Assembly: GCA_938016265.1 (NCBI GenBank)
Contig: CALLWB010000018.1
Coordinates: forward strand, 48,509-112,508
Reading direction: 5' to 3'
Length of the DNA stretch: 64,000 bases
Source: an uncultured Saprospiraceae bacterium
GTDB lineage: Bacteria > Bacteroidota > Bacteroidia > Chitinophagales > Saprospiraceae
The notes under the pieces are model-generated. The model saw only the letters and a list, made by a program, of their open reading frames with translations, ran no database searches and was not told the DNA's origin. Each line of letters starts with the position of its first letter. Within the stretch, counting starts at the first letter, position 1. Below are positions 17,198 to 25,482 of the stretch, in pieces. A program made the translations under genes and the position numbers.

Positions 17198-18976
17198 ATG
17201 AAGAACCAACAAAAATCAACAAATAAAAATTATGCAGATCGCCCAACTAAAGGTGATTCTGCCTCTAAGGAGTTGAATGCGGTAGAAGAATTATTGGCTG
17301 CGGCTAAAGAAGAAAAAGACAAGCTGGCTGCTTATAAATATGCAGACCTCGCCCTAGAAGCAGCACTAAAAAACAACATGCGAAAAAAGCATGCAGAAGC
17401 TTTATTTATCCAAGCGAACATTTTAATCAGCCAAGGCGCATTTAATGAAGCCATGGAAAAAAACATCGCCGCCTTAGAGTTTTTTGAACATAGTGCGTAC
17501 CCTGATATTGAGGCGGAGTGCTGGCATAATCTAGGCACGATTTATAATTTTTTGGGCGAACACGAAAAACGATTGGAGTACAACCAAAAGTGCTACGAAT
17601 TGATTAAAGACTCCGACAACGAACAACAAAAAATGAGGGTCTTGAACAATATTGGAGACACATATCTCTGTTTGAAAGACTACGACAAGGCCCTTCCTTA
17701 TTTTGAAAACAACTACAACATTGCGGAGGATTTTCCAAAGATAATTGCTTTGTCCTTATTAAATATTGGGGAAACTTATTTTTATAAAAAGAATTACAAA
17801 AAGGCATATTCTTACTTCGAAGAAGCTTTTTTCCATTATTCCAATATACTAGAAATCAATAGACATGTTGCCACCTGTGAATACTTTATGGGCAAAATAA
17901 GACAGAACCAAAAAAGATATGACGAAGCGATTGCACTCTTTTCCAGTTCAGACAAAAGACTAACAGGTATACCGGCAGCAAAGAAGATGAACGCCAAAGT
18001 CATCGGTTGTTTGGCATCAACTTACGAGTTAAACAACCAAACAGAAGAAGCCCTTCATTATTACAAATTACATAGTGAAGTCAGCCTTGCAATAAGAGAG
18101 GAAATTGGGATGCAAGTGATAAAAAACATGCAGTTTAAATTTGAAGCGAGAGCGATTGAGCAAGAACGGAAACGACTGAAACTTCATAACCAACAGCTAC
18201 AACAAGCAAAAGACAAGATCGAAATCCAAAAAATAGACCTTGAAAAAAAATCAACCTTGCTTGAATCTGCGAATCAGGAGCTCAAAAATTTTGCACATGT
18301 CATCTCGCATGACATCAAAGAACCTGTTCGGATGATTGCCAGTTTTTCTACGCTGCTAGAACGAGAGCTGGCGGAGACGCTAACACCCGATTCAAAAGAA
18401 TACCTGGGCATCATCAATAAATCAGCCAATAGAATGGCAATTTTTATTGATGAGGTGTTGCGTTATTCGACCACAGGAACAAACGAAGAGTCCTTACCAA
18501 AAGAAGAGGTCAATTGCAATGCTATAATTGATCAAATAAAGGCCGACTTCAGCCTTAAGCTGGAAGAAACCAATGCGAAAATCCTTTATGATGTCCTGCC
18601 GACGGTTTTAGGACATAAGCAATTGCTGACGCAGGTTTTCCAAAATTTGATTGCCAATTCACTCAAGTTTACCAGGAGTTCCGTTTCACCGATTATTCAG
18701 ATAACTGTCGAGGAAAAAGAAGGGGCCTTTTTATTCAAATTTGAAGACAATGGCATAGGAATAAAGAAAACAGATTTACCTAAAATTTTCAACTTATTTT
18801 CAAAGCTGAATAGTCGCCACACCTACGAAGGATCAGGCATCGGTTTGTCCATTGTCCAAAAAATCATTCACAAAAATGGAGGGTCGATTTGGGTTGATTC
18901 TATCTTTGGAGAAGGCACTACTTTTTGGTTTACTATTCCTAGAGAGGGATCCCTTCACGATCCCGGAGGGTTTTGA
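17198..18976 (+). CDS. Soluble TPR sensor histidine kinase (orphan)
   Basis: I start at ATG 17198 (592 residues); the frame is open further upstream (to a TTG at 17060), but that stretch has no protein-like character. Residues about 25-340 form helical TPR-type repeats ('AECWHNLGTIYNFLGEHEKR', 'RVLNNIGDTYLCLKDYDKA'). A coiled coil follows (about 345-390), then a HisKA domain with the phospho-acceptor in 'FAHVISHDIKEPVRM'. The HATPase domain has N-box 'NLIANSLKF', G1 'EDNGIGI' and G2 'GSGIGLSIV'. No signal peptide or membrane helix is seen, so it should be cytoplasmic. No response regulator is adjacent. The last ~7 codons lie inside a dispersed repeat, which has apparently supplied the C-terminus ('SLHDPGGF'). 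Confidence 0.9.
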   Translation: MKNQQKSTNKNYADRPTKGDSASKELNAVEELLAAAKEEKDKLAAYKYADLALEAALKNNMRKKHAEALFIQANILISQGAFNEAMEKNIAALEFFEHSAYPDIEAECWHNLGTIYNFLGEHEKRLEYNQKCYELIKDSDNEQQKMRVLNNIGDTYLCLKDYDKALPYFENNYNIAEDFPKIIALSLLNIGETYFYKKNYKKAYSYFEEAFFHYSNILEINRHVATCEYFMGKIRQNQKRYDEAIALFSSSDKRLTGIPAAKKMNAKVIGCLASTYELNNQTEEALHYYKLHSEVSLAIREEIGMQVIKNMQFKFEARAIEQERKRLKLHNQQLQQAKDKIEIQKIDLEKKSTLLESANQELKNFAHVISHDIKEPVRMIASFSTLLERELAETLTPDSKEYLGIINKSANRMAIFIDEVLRYSTTGTNEESLPKEEVNCNAIIDQIKADFSLKLEETNAKILYDVLPTVLGHKQLLTQVFQNLIANSLKFTRSSVSPIIQITVEEKEGAFLFKFEDNGIGIKKTDLPKIFNLFSKLNSRHTYEGSGIGLSIVQKIIHKNGGSIWVDSIFGEGTTFWFTIPREGSLHDPGGF

Positions 18977-19049
18977 ATGTAGTCCGACTTTCGTCAGTTA
19001 AAAAAAGAGAAGAACCGTAACGGCGGAACACCTGTGCGATCCATCCTGC
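18957..19049 (+). repeat. Dispersed repeat, copy 2 (overlaps kinase C-terminus)
   Basis: Aligns with 13968-14060. It shares CGATC, GAATGTAGTCCGACTTTCG, GAACCG, CGGA and GTGCGATCCATCCT in the same order. The copy begins inside the last codons of the histidine kinase gene and continues past its stop, so the element has probably replaced the original 3' end of the gene. Sequence further right (19060-19130) has the words AGCGGTCTCGC and AGCGGTCTC, which may be a second element. Confidence 0.75.
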
Positions 19050-19112
19050 ACATTCTCAGCGTAAGCGGTCTCGCAATCCCAAAGAGTCTGTCCTCTAGCA
19101 GCAAAGCGGTCT

Positions 19113-20285
19113 CTATGCGCTAGCGTTCTTCCGATGTCTCCACCACAAATAAAAGATACCAGACAAACCAACCGAGATAAAACCCATGGCGATGATTTGC
19201 GCTTGAGTTGACTCAAAACCTAAAAAGGTATATCGGTCATTTACTCGGATTTTCTCAATAAAATATCGCTCAAAACCATTGATTGTTAAGTAAAGGAAAA
19301 ATAGAACCCCGGCGATTTTAATCTTCTTTCTAAGAAACCACAGCAACCCAAAAGCTAGCACTCCAAACGTTGTTTCATAAACGGATGTCGGGTATACTGG
19401 ATTGGGTAATCGGCGACAATAGTGCCCCTCACAACCTTCAATCGGTACTCCTTCCCGAATGACATTATAAGGATAATCAAACGACCACAGTGTATCAGGC
19501 AACCAAGCCAACCATCCTGGACGAGAAGCCAGTTCGCTGACAATCCCCCAATCTCCATCGCCTGAAAAATGGCAACCCAACCGGCCAATTGCGTAACCCA
19601 GAATCAAGGAAGGTGCGGCAGCATCCATCAAGTGAAGGGGAGCAATATTTTTCTTTCGAACGTAAAAATACAAAACCACAAAAGCACCAATCAATCCACC
19701 ATAAACAGCCATTCCGCTCCCGGAAAAAAACATCCCAATCGGGTCTTTCCAAAACTCATCCAAGGTTTCAATGATGGCAAATATTTTGGAACCAACAATC
19801 CCGGAGATGGCGGCCAAAATAACCAGGTCCATCGTTCGCTCATGCGGCATTACAATTTTTGTAGCAGCGATCGGTTTATCCGAACCATTCCTGGAGCCTT
19901 CCCACCAAGTATAAAACCCAAAGGCAGCAGCACCCAGAAGACCAGTCAGTAAATTTCCTTTGCTCGAAAATAGTACCCCAGCTCCATCCAACTTAAATTC
20001 GTCAAAATGGCTCGCGATGTAAGGGATTTTAGCCCCCAGAACAAGCCCGATCAGCGCATTCGTGATGATACTCGATATAGAAGCGGGACCTCCTTGTATA
20101 TAGTTTTCCTTGACGCCTTGTAGTAGCCCCTCCTTCTCCTTCCGCTTTACTTCAAGGTGAAAAAAGAACCCGCCAACTAAAAATACTAAAGCAAGAAAAA
20201 AACCAAAGGTTTTAATAATACTGGTCCAATTGCCTTGGTCGGTACCGATCAGGGCATGAAGGATGTATGATAAATCTGGATACAT
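19113..20285 (-). CDS. lgt: Prolipoprotein diacylglyceryl transferase, Bacteroidota-type
   Basis: Inner-membrane enzyme that transfers diacylglycerol to the lipobox Cys of prolipoproteins. The 390-residue protein is longer than the E. coli enzyme and has many hydrophobic helices. Family signatures are 'AVYGGLIGAFVV', 'DAAAPSLILGYAIGRLGC', 'PNPVYPTSVYET' and 'NGFERYFIEKIRVN'. The usual signature GRxGNFxNxE here reads 'GRLGCHFSGDGDWG', so the conserved Asn and Glu are replaced; I believe this form is typical of Bacteroidota. An N-terminal hydrophobic region with a charged insert (about 20-75) is extra compared with proteobacterial Lgt. It faces the kinase gene convergently and has mtaB upstream. 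Confidence 0.9.
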   Translation of the reverse strand: MYPDLSYILHALIGTDQGNWTSIIKTFGFFLALVFLVGGFFFHLEVKRKEKEGLLQGVKENYIQGGPASISSIITNALIGLVLGAKIPYIASHFDEFKLDGAGVLFSSKGNLLTGLLGAAAFGFYTWWEGSRNGSDKPIAATKIVMPHERTMDLVILAAISGIVGSKIFAIIETLDEFWKDPIGMFFSGSGMAVYGGLIGAFVVLYFYVRKKNIAPLHLMDAAAPSLILGYAIGRLGCHFSGDGDWGIVSELASRPGWLAWLPDTLWSFDYPYNVIREGVPIEGCEGHYCRRLPNPVYPTSVYETTFGVLAFGLLWFLRKKIKIAGVLFFLYLTINGFERYFIEKIRVNDRYTFLGFESTQAQIIAMGFISVGLSGIFYLWWRHRKNASA

Positions 20286-20440
20286 ATATTCTTTTTATTG
20301 GATGGCAAAAATAGGAAAAGGATGACGAATAATTGATGTATTGGTGTTAATTGTTTCTTAATTGCTAGAATGAGTAGATTAAGATTCGATGCTTGAATGT
20401 GTCAATGCGAGTGTGCTTTCTATATACCTTCTCTTCTACT

Positions 20441-21769
20441 TTATAATTGCAGTGCCTCGACGGTTCCGTTTTCCAAGATAGAATGAAGTGTTACGGGGAT
20501 CAGGGTATTTAGTTGGTTTTCTTTTTTGGGGAATTTCACCTTCACATAATTGTCTGTGAAACCGGAATAGTGATCTTTTTCTTTTGATTCTTCTAGTAAT
20601 ACGGTGCGGGTGCTTCCTAAGAATTGGGTGTAGAAATGCCTTCTTTTTTTCTCGGATAGAATACGCAACATTTCATTTCGGCGACGGCGTTCTTCTATGG
20701 GTACTACTTCTCCCATTTCTGCGGCCAGCGTATTTGCTCGCTCTGAATAAGTAAAGACATGCAGGTAAGAAACATCCAATTCATTCACAAACTGATAGGT
20801 TTCCAAAAAGTCGTCGTTCGTTTCTCCAGGAAAACCAACAATGACATCCACTCCAATACAACAGTGCGGCATCGCAGTTTTGATTTGACGGACGCGATCT
20901 GCGTACAACTCTCGTTTGTAGCGGCGGCGCATTGCTTTGAGCTGTTTATTGTTTCCTGATTGTAAGGGTACGTGGAAGTGTGGAACAAAGCGATTGGATT
21001 GGGCGACAAATTCGATGACTTCATTGGTCAATAGATTGGGCTCAATTGAAGAGATTCGAAAACGATCAATTCCTTCCACCAAATCCAATTCACGGATTAA
21101 ATCGATGAACATGGCTTCTTTCTTGGGCTTTGTGCCTTCGATGACCGCTGTGCCATTACCAAAATCACCTAAATTTACCCCAGTAAGCACAATTTCGCGT
21201 ACTCCTTTTTCTGCTATTTTATGAGCATTGGCTACTGCATTTTCAATGGTGTCGCTTCTGCTTTTTCCTCGGGCCAACGGGATGGTGCAGAAGGAACATT
21301 TGTAGTCGCAGCCGTCTTGCACTTTCAAAAATGACCGCGTACGATCACCAAAAGAAAAGGCATTCACAAACTCATTTGCATCGCTCACTGCTCCTGCTTT
21401 GACCAGGCCTTTATCCGTTGCTTTAGCGAGATTGTCTACGTATTGGAGCAGGTTGAATTTCTCCGAAGCACCAAGGACAAGGTCGACTCCCGGAATTTCT
21501 GAAATCTCTTTTGGCTTTAACTGGGCATAGCATCCGATAACGACAACAAACGAATCTGGTGTTTTTCTTAGCGCCTGTCTTACTGTTTTTCGACATTTAC
21601 GGTCGGCAAATTCGGTAACGGAGCAAGTGTTGATCACATAGATATCAGCTCCTTCTGCAAACTTGTTTACTGCATAACCGGCGTCTTCGAACAACCTCGC
21701 TATACTGGAGGTCTCAGAGTAGTTGAGCTTGCAGCCCAGCGTATAAAATGCTACGGAACGAGGAGACAT
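20441..21769 (-). CDS. mtaB: tRNA ms2t6A37 methylthiotransferase
   Basis: Radical SAM enzyme that adds a methylthio group to t6A at position 37 of ANN-decoding tRNAs. I start at ATG 21769 ('MSPRSVAFYTLGCKLN'); a TTG 30 bases upstream is in frame but adds atypical residues. The order is an N-terminal UPF0004 domain with three cluster Cys ('TLGCKLN', 'NTCSVT', 'VIGCYAQ'), the radical SAM core with 'CDYKCSFC', and a C-terminal TRAM-like beta domain (about 380-442). 'QSGNNKQLKAMRRRY' is characteristic of MtaB rather than MiaB or RimO. Two iron-sulphur clusters are expected. Confidence 0.95.
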   Translation of the reverse strand: MSPRSVAFYTLGCKLNYSETSSIARLFEDAGYAVNKFAEGADIYVINTCSVTEFADRKCRKTVRQALRKTPDSFVVVIGCYAQLKPKEISEIPGVDLVLGASEKFNLLQYVDNLAKATDKGLVKAGAVSDANEFVNAFSFGDRTRSFLKVQDGCDYKCSFCTIPLARGKSRSDTIENAVANAHKIAEKGVREIVLTGVNLGDFGNGTAVIEGTKPKKEAMFIDLIRELDLVEGIDRFRISSIEPNLLTNEVIEFVAQSNRFVPHFHVPLQSGNNKQLKAMRRRYKRELYADRVRQIKTAMPHCCIGVDVIVGFPGETNDDFLETYQFVNELDVSYLHVFTYSERANTLAAEMGEVVPIEERRRRNEMLRILSEKKRRHFYTQFLGSTRTVLLEESKEKDHYSGFTDNYVKVKFPKKENQLNTLIPVTLHSILENGTVEALQL

Positions 21770-22060
21770 GATTTTTAATGTTTGTGCAAAGTTAATCAAT
21801 CTGAATCATGTGGGCAAGCCTGTCTTTTTGGTGAATGGGTATTGTTTTTAGAATCGAAGGTTTATGGAGGAGAAAGAACAGTTATCTGCCGATATGAAGG
21901 GCATCGGTTGGGAATGGATAAAATCCTTGTTGTAATTGTTTCTTGCAATAATAGATAACTAGGAACTGATTAATACGAAAGGTCTGAATTTTCAAAATAA
22001 AATCTAGCAAAAATCCACGATTCTGATTTCTAATTCTTTTTTTTTTGCAAAATAACACCA

Positions 22061-22348
22061 TATATCAACCTAGATACTAAAATTTTGCTTTCGCGAATTT
22101 ATTTCGAACAGAACGAAATCGATGCCTTGGAGTCTGTCATCCAAAGCTTCAAAGCCTATATTCAAAGAAAAAAGATGATTGGCTACCAACGGCAAGTCTA
22201 TCAAAATTTCATTAGTAGCATCGACAAACTAGTCCACCACAATCCCTTCGACAAAGCTGCTAAAAAAGCGCTCAAAGAAGAAATCATTTCGACGCAACCC
22301 TTGCCAGACAAATATTGGTTTTTGCTGATGGTTGAGGGCGTGCAGTAA
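22061..22348 (+). pseudogene. Truncated duplicate of the 3' end of the helical-repeat gene at 25483
   Basis: The frame from 22061 to the stop at 22346-22348 encodes 95 residues. The first 92 match the C-terminus of the 25483-26898 product at 76 positions (my count), starting 'YINLDTKILLSRIYF' and ending 'LPDKYWFLLMVE'. The homology begins abruptly: upstream is a T-rich stretch with an in-frame TAA at 22031, and no start codon suits the fragment. I therefore call it a 5'-truncated gene relic. Many of the substitutions are conservative, which suggests the copy was functional for a time after duplication. The short ORF from 22085 (an internal TTG) is not an independent gene. Confidence 0.8.
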
Positions 22349-22399
22349 GCCGTTGGAAAGGCAACTTTACATTTTAAAAATACTCCCGCATTGTTGAAA

Positions 22400-25324
22400 C
22401 TAATTCACCACCAATTTTCCGCTTCCCAGCACCTGATCCGTCTGCAAAATGGAATAAAAGAAAACGCCCGCATTCAAACCCGCTCTATAATACCGATAGT
22501 CATTTCCAGTAAACTCCTCTTGATGAACCACTTTCCCAGTCACGTCTATAAGTTGGAAAGTTTTGGAATGGGCCGGTATTCCCGAAATCCGAAAATCAGT
22601 AAACGTTGTGAACGGATTGGGCAACACCTCAATTTTGAGTCTAGGAAACTCAATGACCTCCAGCGTGTTAGAAATGATTTCTATAGGAATAAAATCTTCT
22701 CCAATCTCATGAAATGTTTCATTGGTAATCACCGGGTCGTTGAAGTCGAAGTAAATCGCTGCCCGGTTATTGATGATCGATCCCAGCGGCAAATTGTTAG
22801 TTTGAGCAATTTTAAACTTTACAAAACCGTGCGATCGGGGTTCGTTCGTTGTAGAATCTACCAGATGAATATTGTTGAAGGTGAATTTTAATACATGATT
22901 GTTAATGATGTCGAGTTGATAGGCGTGGCTGGAAGCTCCGGGACGAACGGAGTATTCATCAAGAAAGGCAGAAAGCGTATCTAAGATCACTACCTTGAAA
23001 GCGGTGTCCGTGCCTACATTTTGAAACCGAATGTGGTAGTCAAGGTCTACATTTTGTTCAATGTAGTGTTCAGGTCCGAATCCTTCAGGTTCTGCCCGTT
23101 TGTCGTTTGGATCGAAGGGGCCTATATTTTCCTGACAGTCTATCGAAACAAAGTCGGGGCCATCGTCTTCAGGAAGGTTGTTCAGTATACCGACGCCATT
23201 GTTGCCTCCACATCCCTCTACAGCAACAGTCGGCAGATAGTTAGGTGGGAAATAGCCCTCCGCCTGCTCGGCATACAGTCGGTATGTACTGCCGTTTGAA
23301 GGCACCCGTACTAGTTTTTCTACTCCGACTCCAAGTTGAAAATTACCCATCCTCATGATTAAATTGTCCTCCACCACATAATAGTCAAGTGGTCCGACCA
23401 TACCATTAACACCAGTGTTTGTTATACTAAAGGTGAGCGAATCTGCCTCGCAGGTAGCACGTAACCTGGTAATAGAACCATCCCAGCTAGCACTAGGAGG
23501 AAAACACAAAGAATCAGGATAAATATGTGCCTCTACACAATGCGTCTGCCCTAGGACCACAGAATCACAATCCACCGTTACATTCACAGAAAAATATTCA
23601 CAAGCACCTATAGGAATGTTTCCTAGTTGAAAAGTATATAGAGATCCCACCTGAGAAGACCAGGGCAAAGTACTGGAGTTTACCGTCAAGTAGGAATCAA
23701 AATCAATTTCCATATACGCATTTGTTGCCTCTGCAGAGCCATTATTGCAATAACTTACATAATAATTACTGGAAGAACAGATTCGCAAAAAGGGGGTAGA
23801 AATATCTACACTCAAATAAGGACATTCTTTGACCACCTGTACAGGTAAATCCAGAATGACCATATCACTTGGCGACACACTAACAGGGTACGAAGTCTGA
23901 CAGGTAGCCCAATTGGGTAGTGGCGGTGTCAAAACAACAACATAATTGCCAGTATCCACATCAATCAAATAATTTCCTGTCTGATCGGTGAAGGTAGAAT
24001 GTTGTGTCGTTCCAAACAAATCGACCCTCCAAAATCCAAGCGGCTGTTCTGCTATTTCTACCGCACAATTGAGATTGCTATCCAGGGCTACCTTCCCGCT
24101 AATGGATTGACCAAAATCAGACACAATGATCTGGTAGACCGTGGAATTTTGTGCCATATATACACATTCATTATCGTGGTGAACAATGGTCAACAGGTGC
24201 AAACCAACGTCATCAATGCCAGGTGTCCAGCAAAACGTTGCGGTTGTGGGACTTGTACTAGAGAACGTGGCTCCATCAGGCAAAACAGGTAGTAGAACAA
24301 TGGTGTCTCCCTCCGGCTCAAAAAAGGCAAGGTCAAAACATAATGTTGAATCTATTTCAGCAAAGATTGAAAAAGCCCCTGTCACTCCTGTAGCATCAGC
24401 GGTACCGTTGATTCCTGAAAGAACCGGAGCTTGGCCTGCACAATTCACCCCTATGAAATTGAAGTCCCTTCGTACTTCTCCAATTTTCAATCCATTGCGA
24501 TACTCTTCTACCACAATACAGCCAATAGACTGCTGCAAGCCGGATGGCGTAAAAGTGACTTCTCCTGTGATCGGATTGATTGTTATTGGAGTGGAAGAGA
24601 GAAAAGGGTTGGTGCCTGAAAATGGGGGATCGTAAACCACTGGAAACCCAGGCCCATCCAGCGCTTCACCCAAACTAAACACCAGCGAATCGCCATCAGG
24701 TTCTACTACTCCTAAATTAATTCTATAAGGCGCTCCTACGCAGCCCGTGATCATTGGAAGGCTTTCAAAACTAGGTGACGTATTCATAATTATGGGACTT
24801 GCGTTGTTAATCACGGCAAAAACATGCAAGTTGTAGCTTAAGGCCCCGGTAGAATTGGTGATAGCTCCACTTCGGCAACATTCAGTAAAACTAACATTCC
24901 AATCAGAACAATTGCCTGGCAAGGTCACTATCGCTTCAAAAGTAAATAACTCAAACTGATGCACGGCTGATGATGATGAACAATCTGCCAAAGACGGACA
25001 TACAGTTGGAATAGGAGTGCTGGTAGTCAGGGTCAGATTCTGATTGAATGTTTGCATACAACTGGATGACTCAACGACTATACCTGGTATATTAGGAATT
25101 GTAATTCCTGAACAACTTCTATGATAATTTAAGGTTATCAAATAATCGTTCCCAGATATATGCTCATAGGTGAGTTCTGCTCCTGCACCATGGCTGGCCA
25201 GCAATTGGAATGGAAGTGCTAATCCCAACAGGAGAATTATACACCAGGCTTGGACTGTTTTCCTCCTGATCTCTTGATAATAATTGGTAGAATATTGCTT
25301 TATGGTGTTTTTTGTGGCTTTCAT
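22400..25324 (-). CDS. Large secreted surface protein with T9SS sorting domain
   Basis: I start at ATG 25324 (974 residues); a GTG at 25348 would add 8. The signal peptide is long, with a hydrophobic core 'CIILLLGLALPFQLLA' and the mature protein beginning near 'SHGAGAEL'. That start is typical of Bacteroidota gliding/adhesin-like proteins. The body is beta-rich with many Cys. It has a cadherin-like section ('VEPDGDSLVFSLGEAL', 'INPITGEVTFTPSGLQQ'), an SdrD-like prealbumin domain near residue 415 ('SISGKVALDSNLNCAVE'), and a DUF11-like conserved repeat ('IRFQNVGTDTAFKVVILDTL') preceded by 'FDPNDKRAEP'. The T9SS domain begins 'IEVLPNPFTTFTDF'. Function unknown; probably exported and surface-attached. 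It is flanked by related direct sequences at 22061-22348 and 26608-26898. Confidence 0.88.
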   Translation of the reverse strand: MKATKNTIKQYSTNYYQEIRRKTVQAWCIILLLGLALPFQLLASHGAGAELTYEHISGNDYLITLNYHRSCSGITIPNIPGIVVESSSCMQTFNQNLTLTTSTPIPTVCPSLADCSSSSAVHQFELFTFEAIVTLPGNCSDWNVSFTECCRSGAITNSTGALSYNLHVFAVINNASPIIMNTSPSFESLPMITGCVGAPYRINLGVVEPDGDSLVFSLGEALDGPGFPVVYDPPFSGTNPFLSSTPITINPITGEVTFTPSGLQQSIGCIVVEEYRNGLKIGEVRRDFNFIGVNCAGQAPVLSGINGTADATGVTGAFSIFAEIDSTLCFDLAFFEPEGDTIVLLPVLPDGATFSSTSPTTATFCWTPGIDDVGLHLLTIVHHDNECVYMAQNSTVYQIIVSDFGQSISGKVALDSNLNCAVEIAEQPLGFWRVDLFGTTQHSTFTDQTGNYLIDVDTGNYVVVLTPPLPNWATCQTSYPVSVSPSDMVILDLPVQVVKECPYLSVDISTPFLRICSSSNYYVSYCNNGSAEATNAYMEIDFDSYLTVNSSTLPWSSQVGSLYTFQLGNIPIGACEYFSVNVTVDCDSVVLGQTHCVEAHIYPDSLCFPPSASWDGSITRLRATCEADSLTFSITNTGVNGMVGPLDYYVVEDNLIMRMGNFQLGVGVEKLVRVPSNGSTYRLYAEQAEGYFPPNYLPTVAVEGCGGNNGVGILNNLPEDDGPDFVSIDCQENIGPFDPNDKRAEPEGFGPEHYIEQNVDLDYHIRFQNVGTDTAFKVVILDTLSAFLDEYSVRPGASSHAYQLDIINNHVLKFTFNNIHLVDSTTNEPRSHGFVKFKIAQTNNLPLGSIINNRAAIYFDFNDPVITNETFHEIGEDFIPIEIISNTLEVIEFPRLKIEVLPNPFTTFTDFRISGIPAHSKTFQLIDVTGKVVHQEEFTGNDYRYYRAGLNAGVFFYSILQTDQVLGSGKLVVN

Positions 25325-25405
25325 AGTGATAGTTTGTGAATTTGACACTTTTGATAATCTAAATTGACTGATTTTTAAAGGTTTTCAAAAGACATATTTC
25401 ACTAA

Positions 25406-25479
25406 TTGTCAGAAAATCTATTTCAATTCTGACAAATATTCTTTAAATTAAAAGACATACAAACAAAAACTTGTCAGAA
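25406..25479. promoter_or_regulatory. Inverted and direct TTGTCAGAA repeats in a divergent promoter region
   Basis: TTGTCAGAA (25406-25414) and TTCTGACAA (25427-25435) form a perfect 9-bp inverted repeat with a 12-base spacer. A third copy, TTGTCAGAA, lies at 25471-25479 immediately before the ATG at 25483. They sit in the ~160-base gap between divergent genes. Three identical half-sites suggest an operator for a DNA-binding protein. An RNA hairpin in the 5' leader is the alternative. No regulator is identified. Confidence 0.4.
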
Positions 25480-25482
25480 AAA

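Noticed and set aside
21864..21935. 23-residue micro-ORF starting ATGGAGGAGAAAG upstream of the truncated duplicate
   Set aside because: Its composition looks protein-like, but it is too short to support, has no context such as a terminator or repeated codons, and may be chance or another gene remnant.
24186..24635. 149-codon plus-strand frame inside the T9SS surface-protein gene
   Set aside because: Shadow of the minus-strand gene; low-quality composition and no recognisable features.
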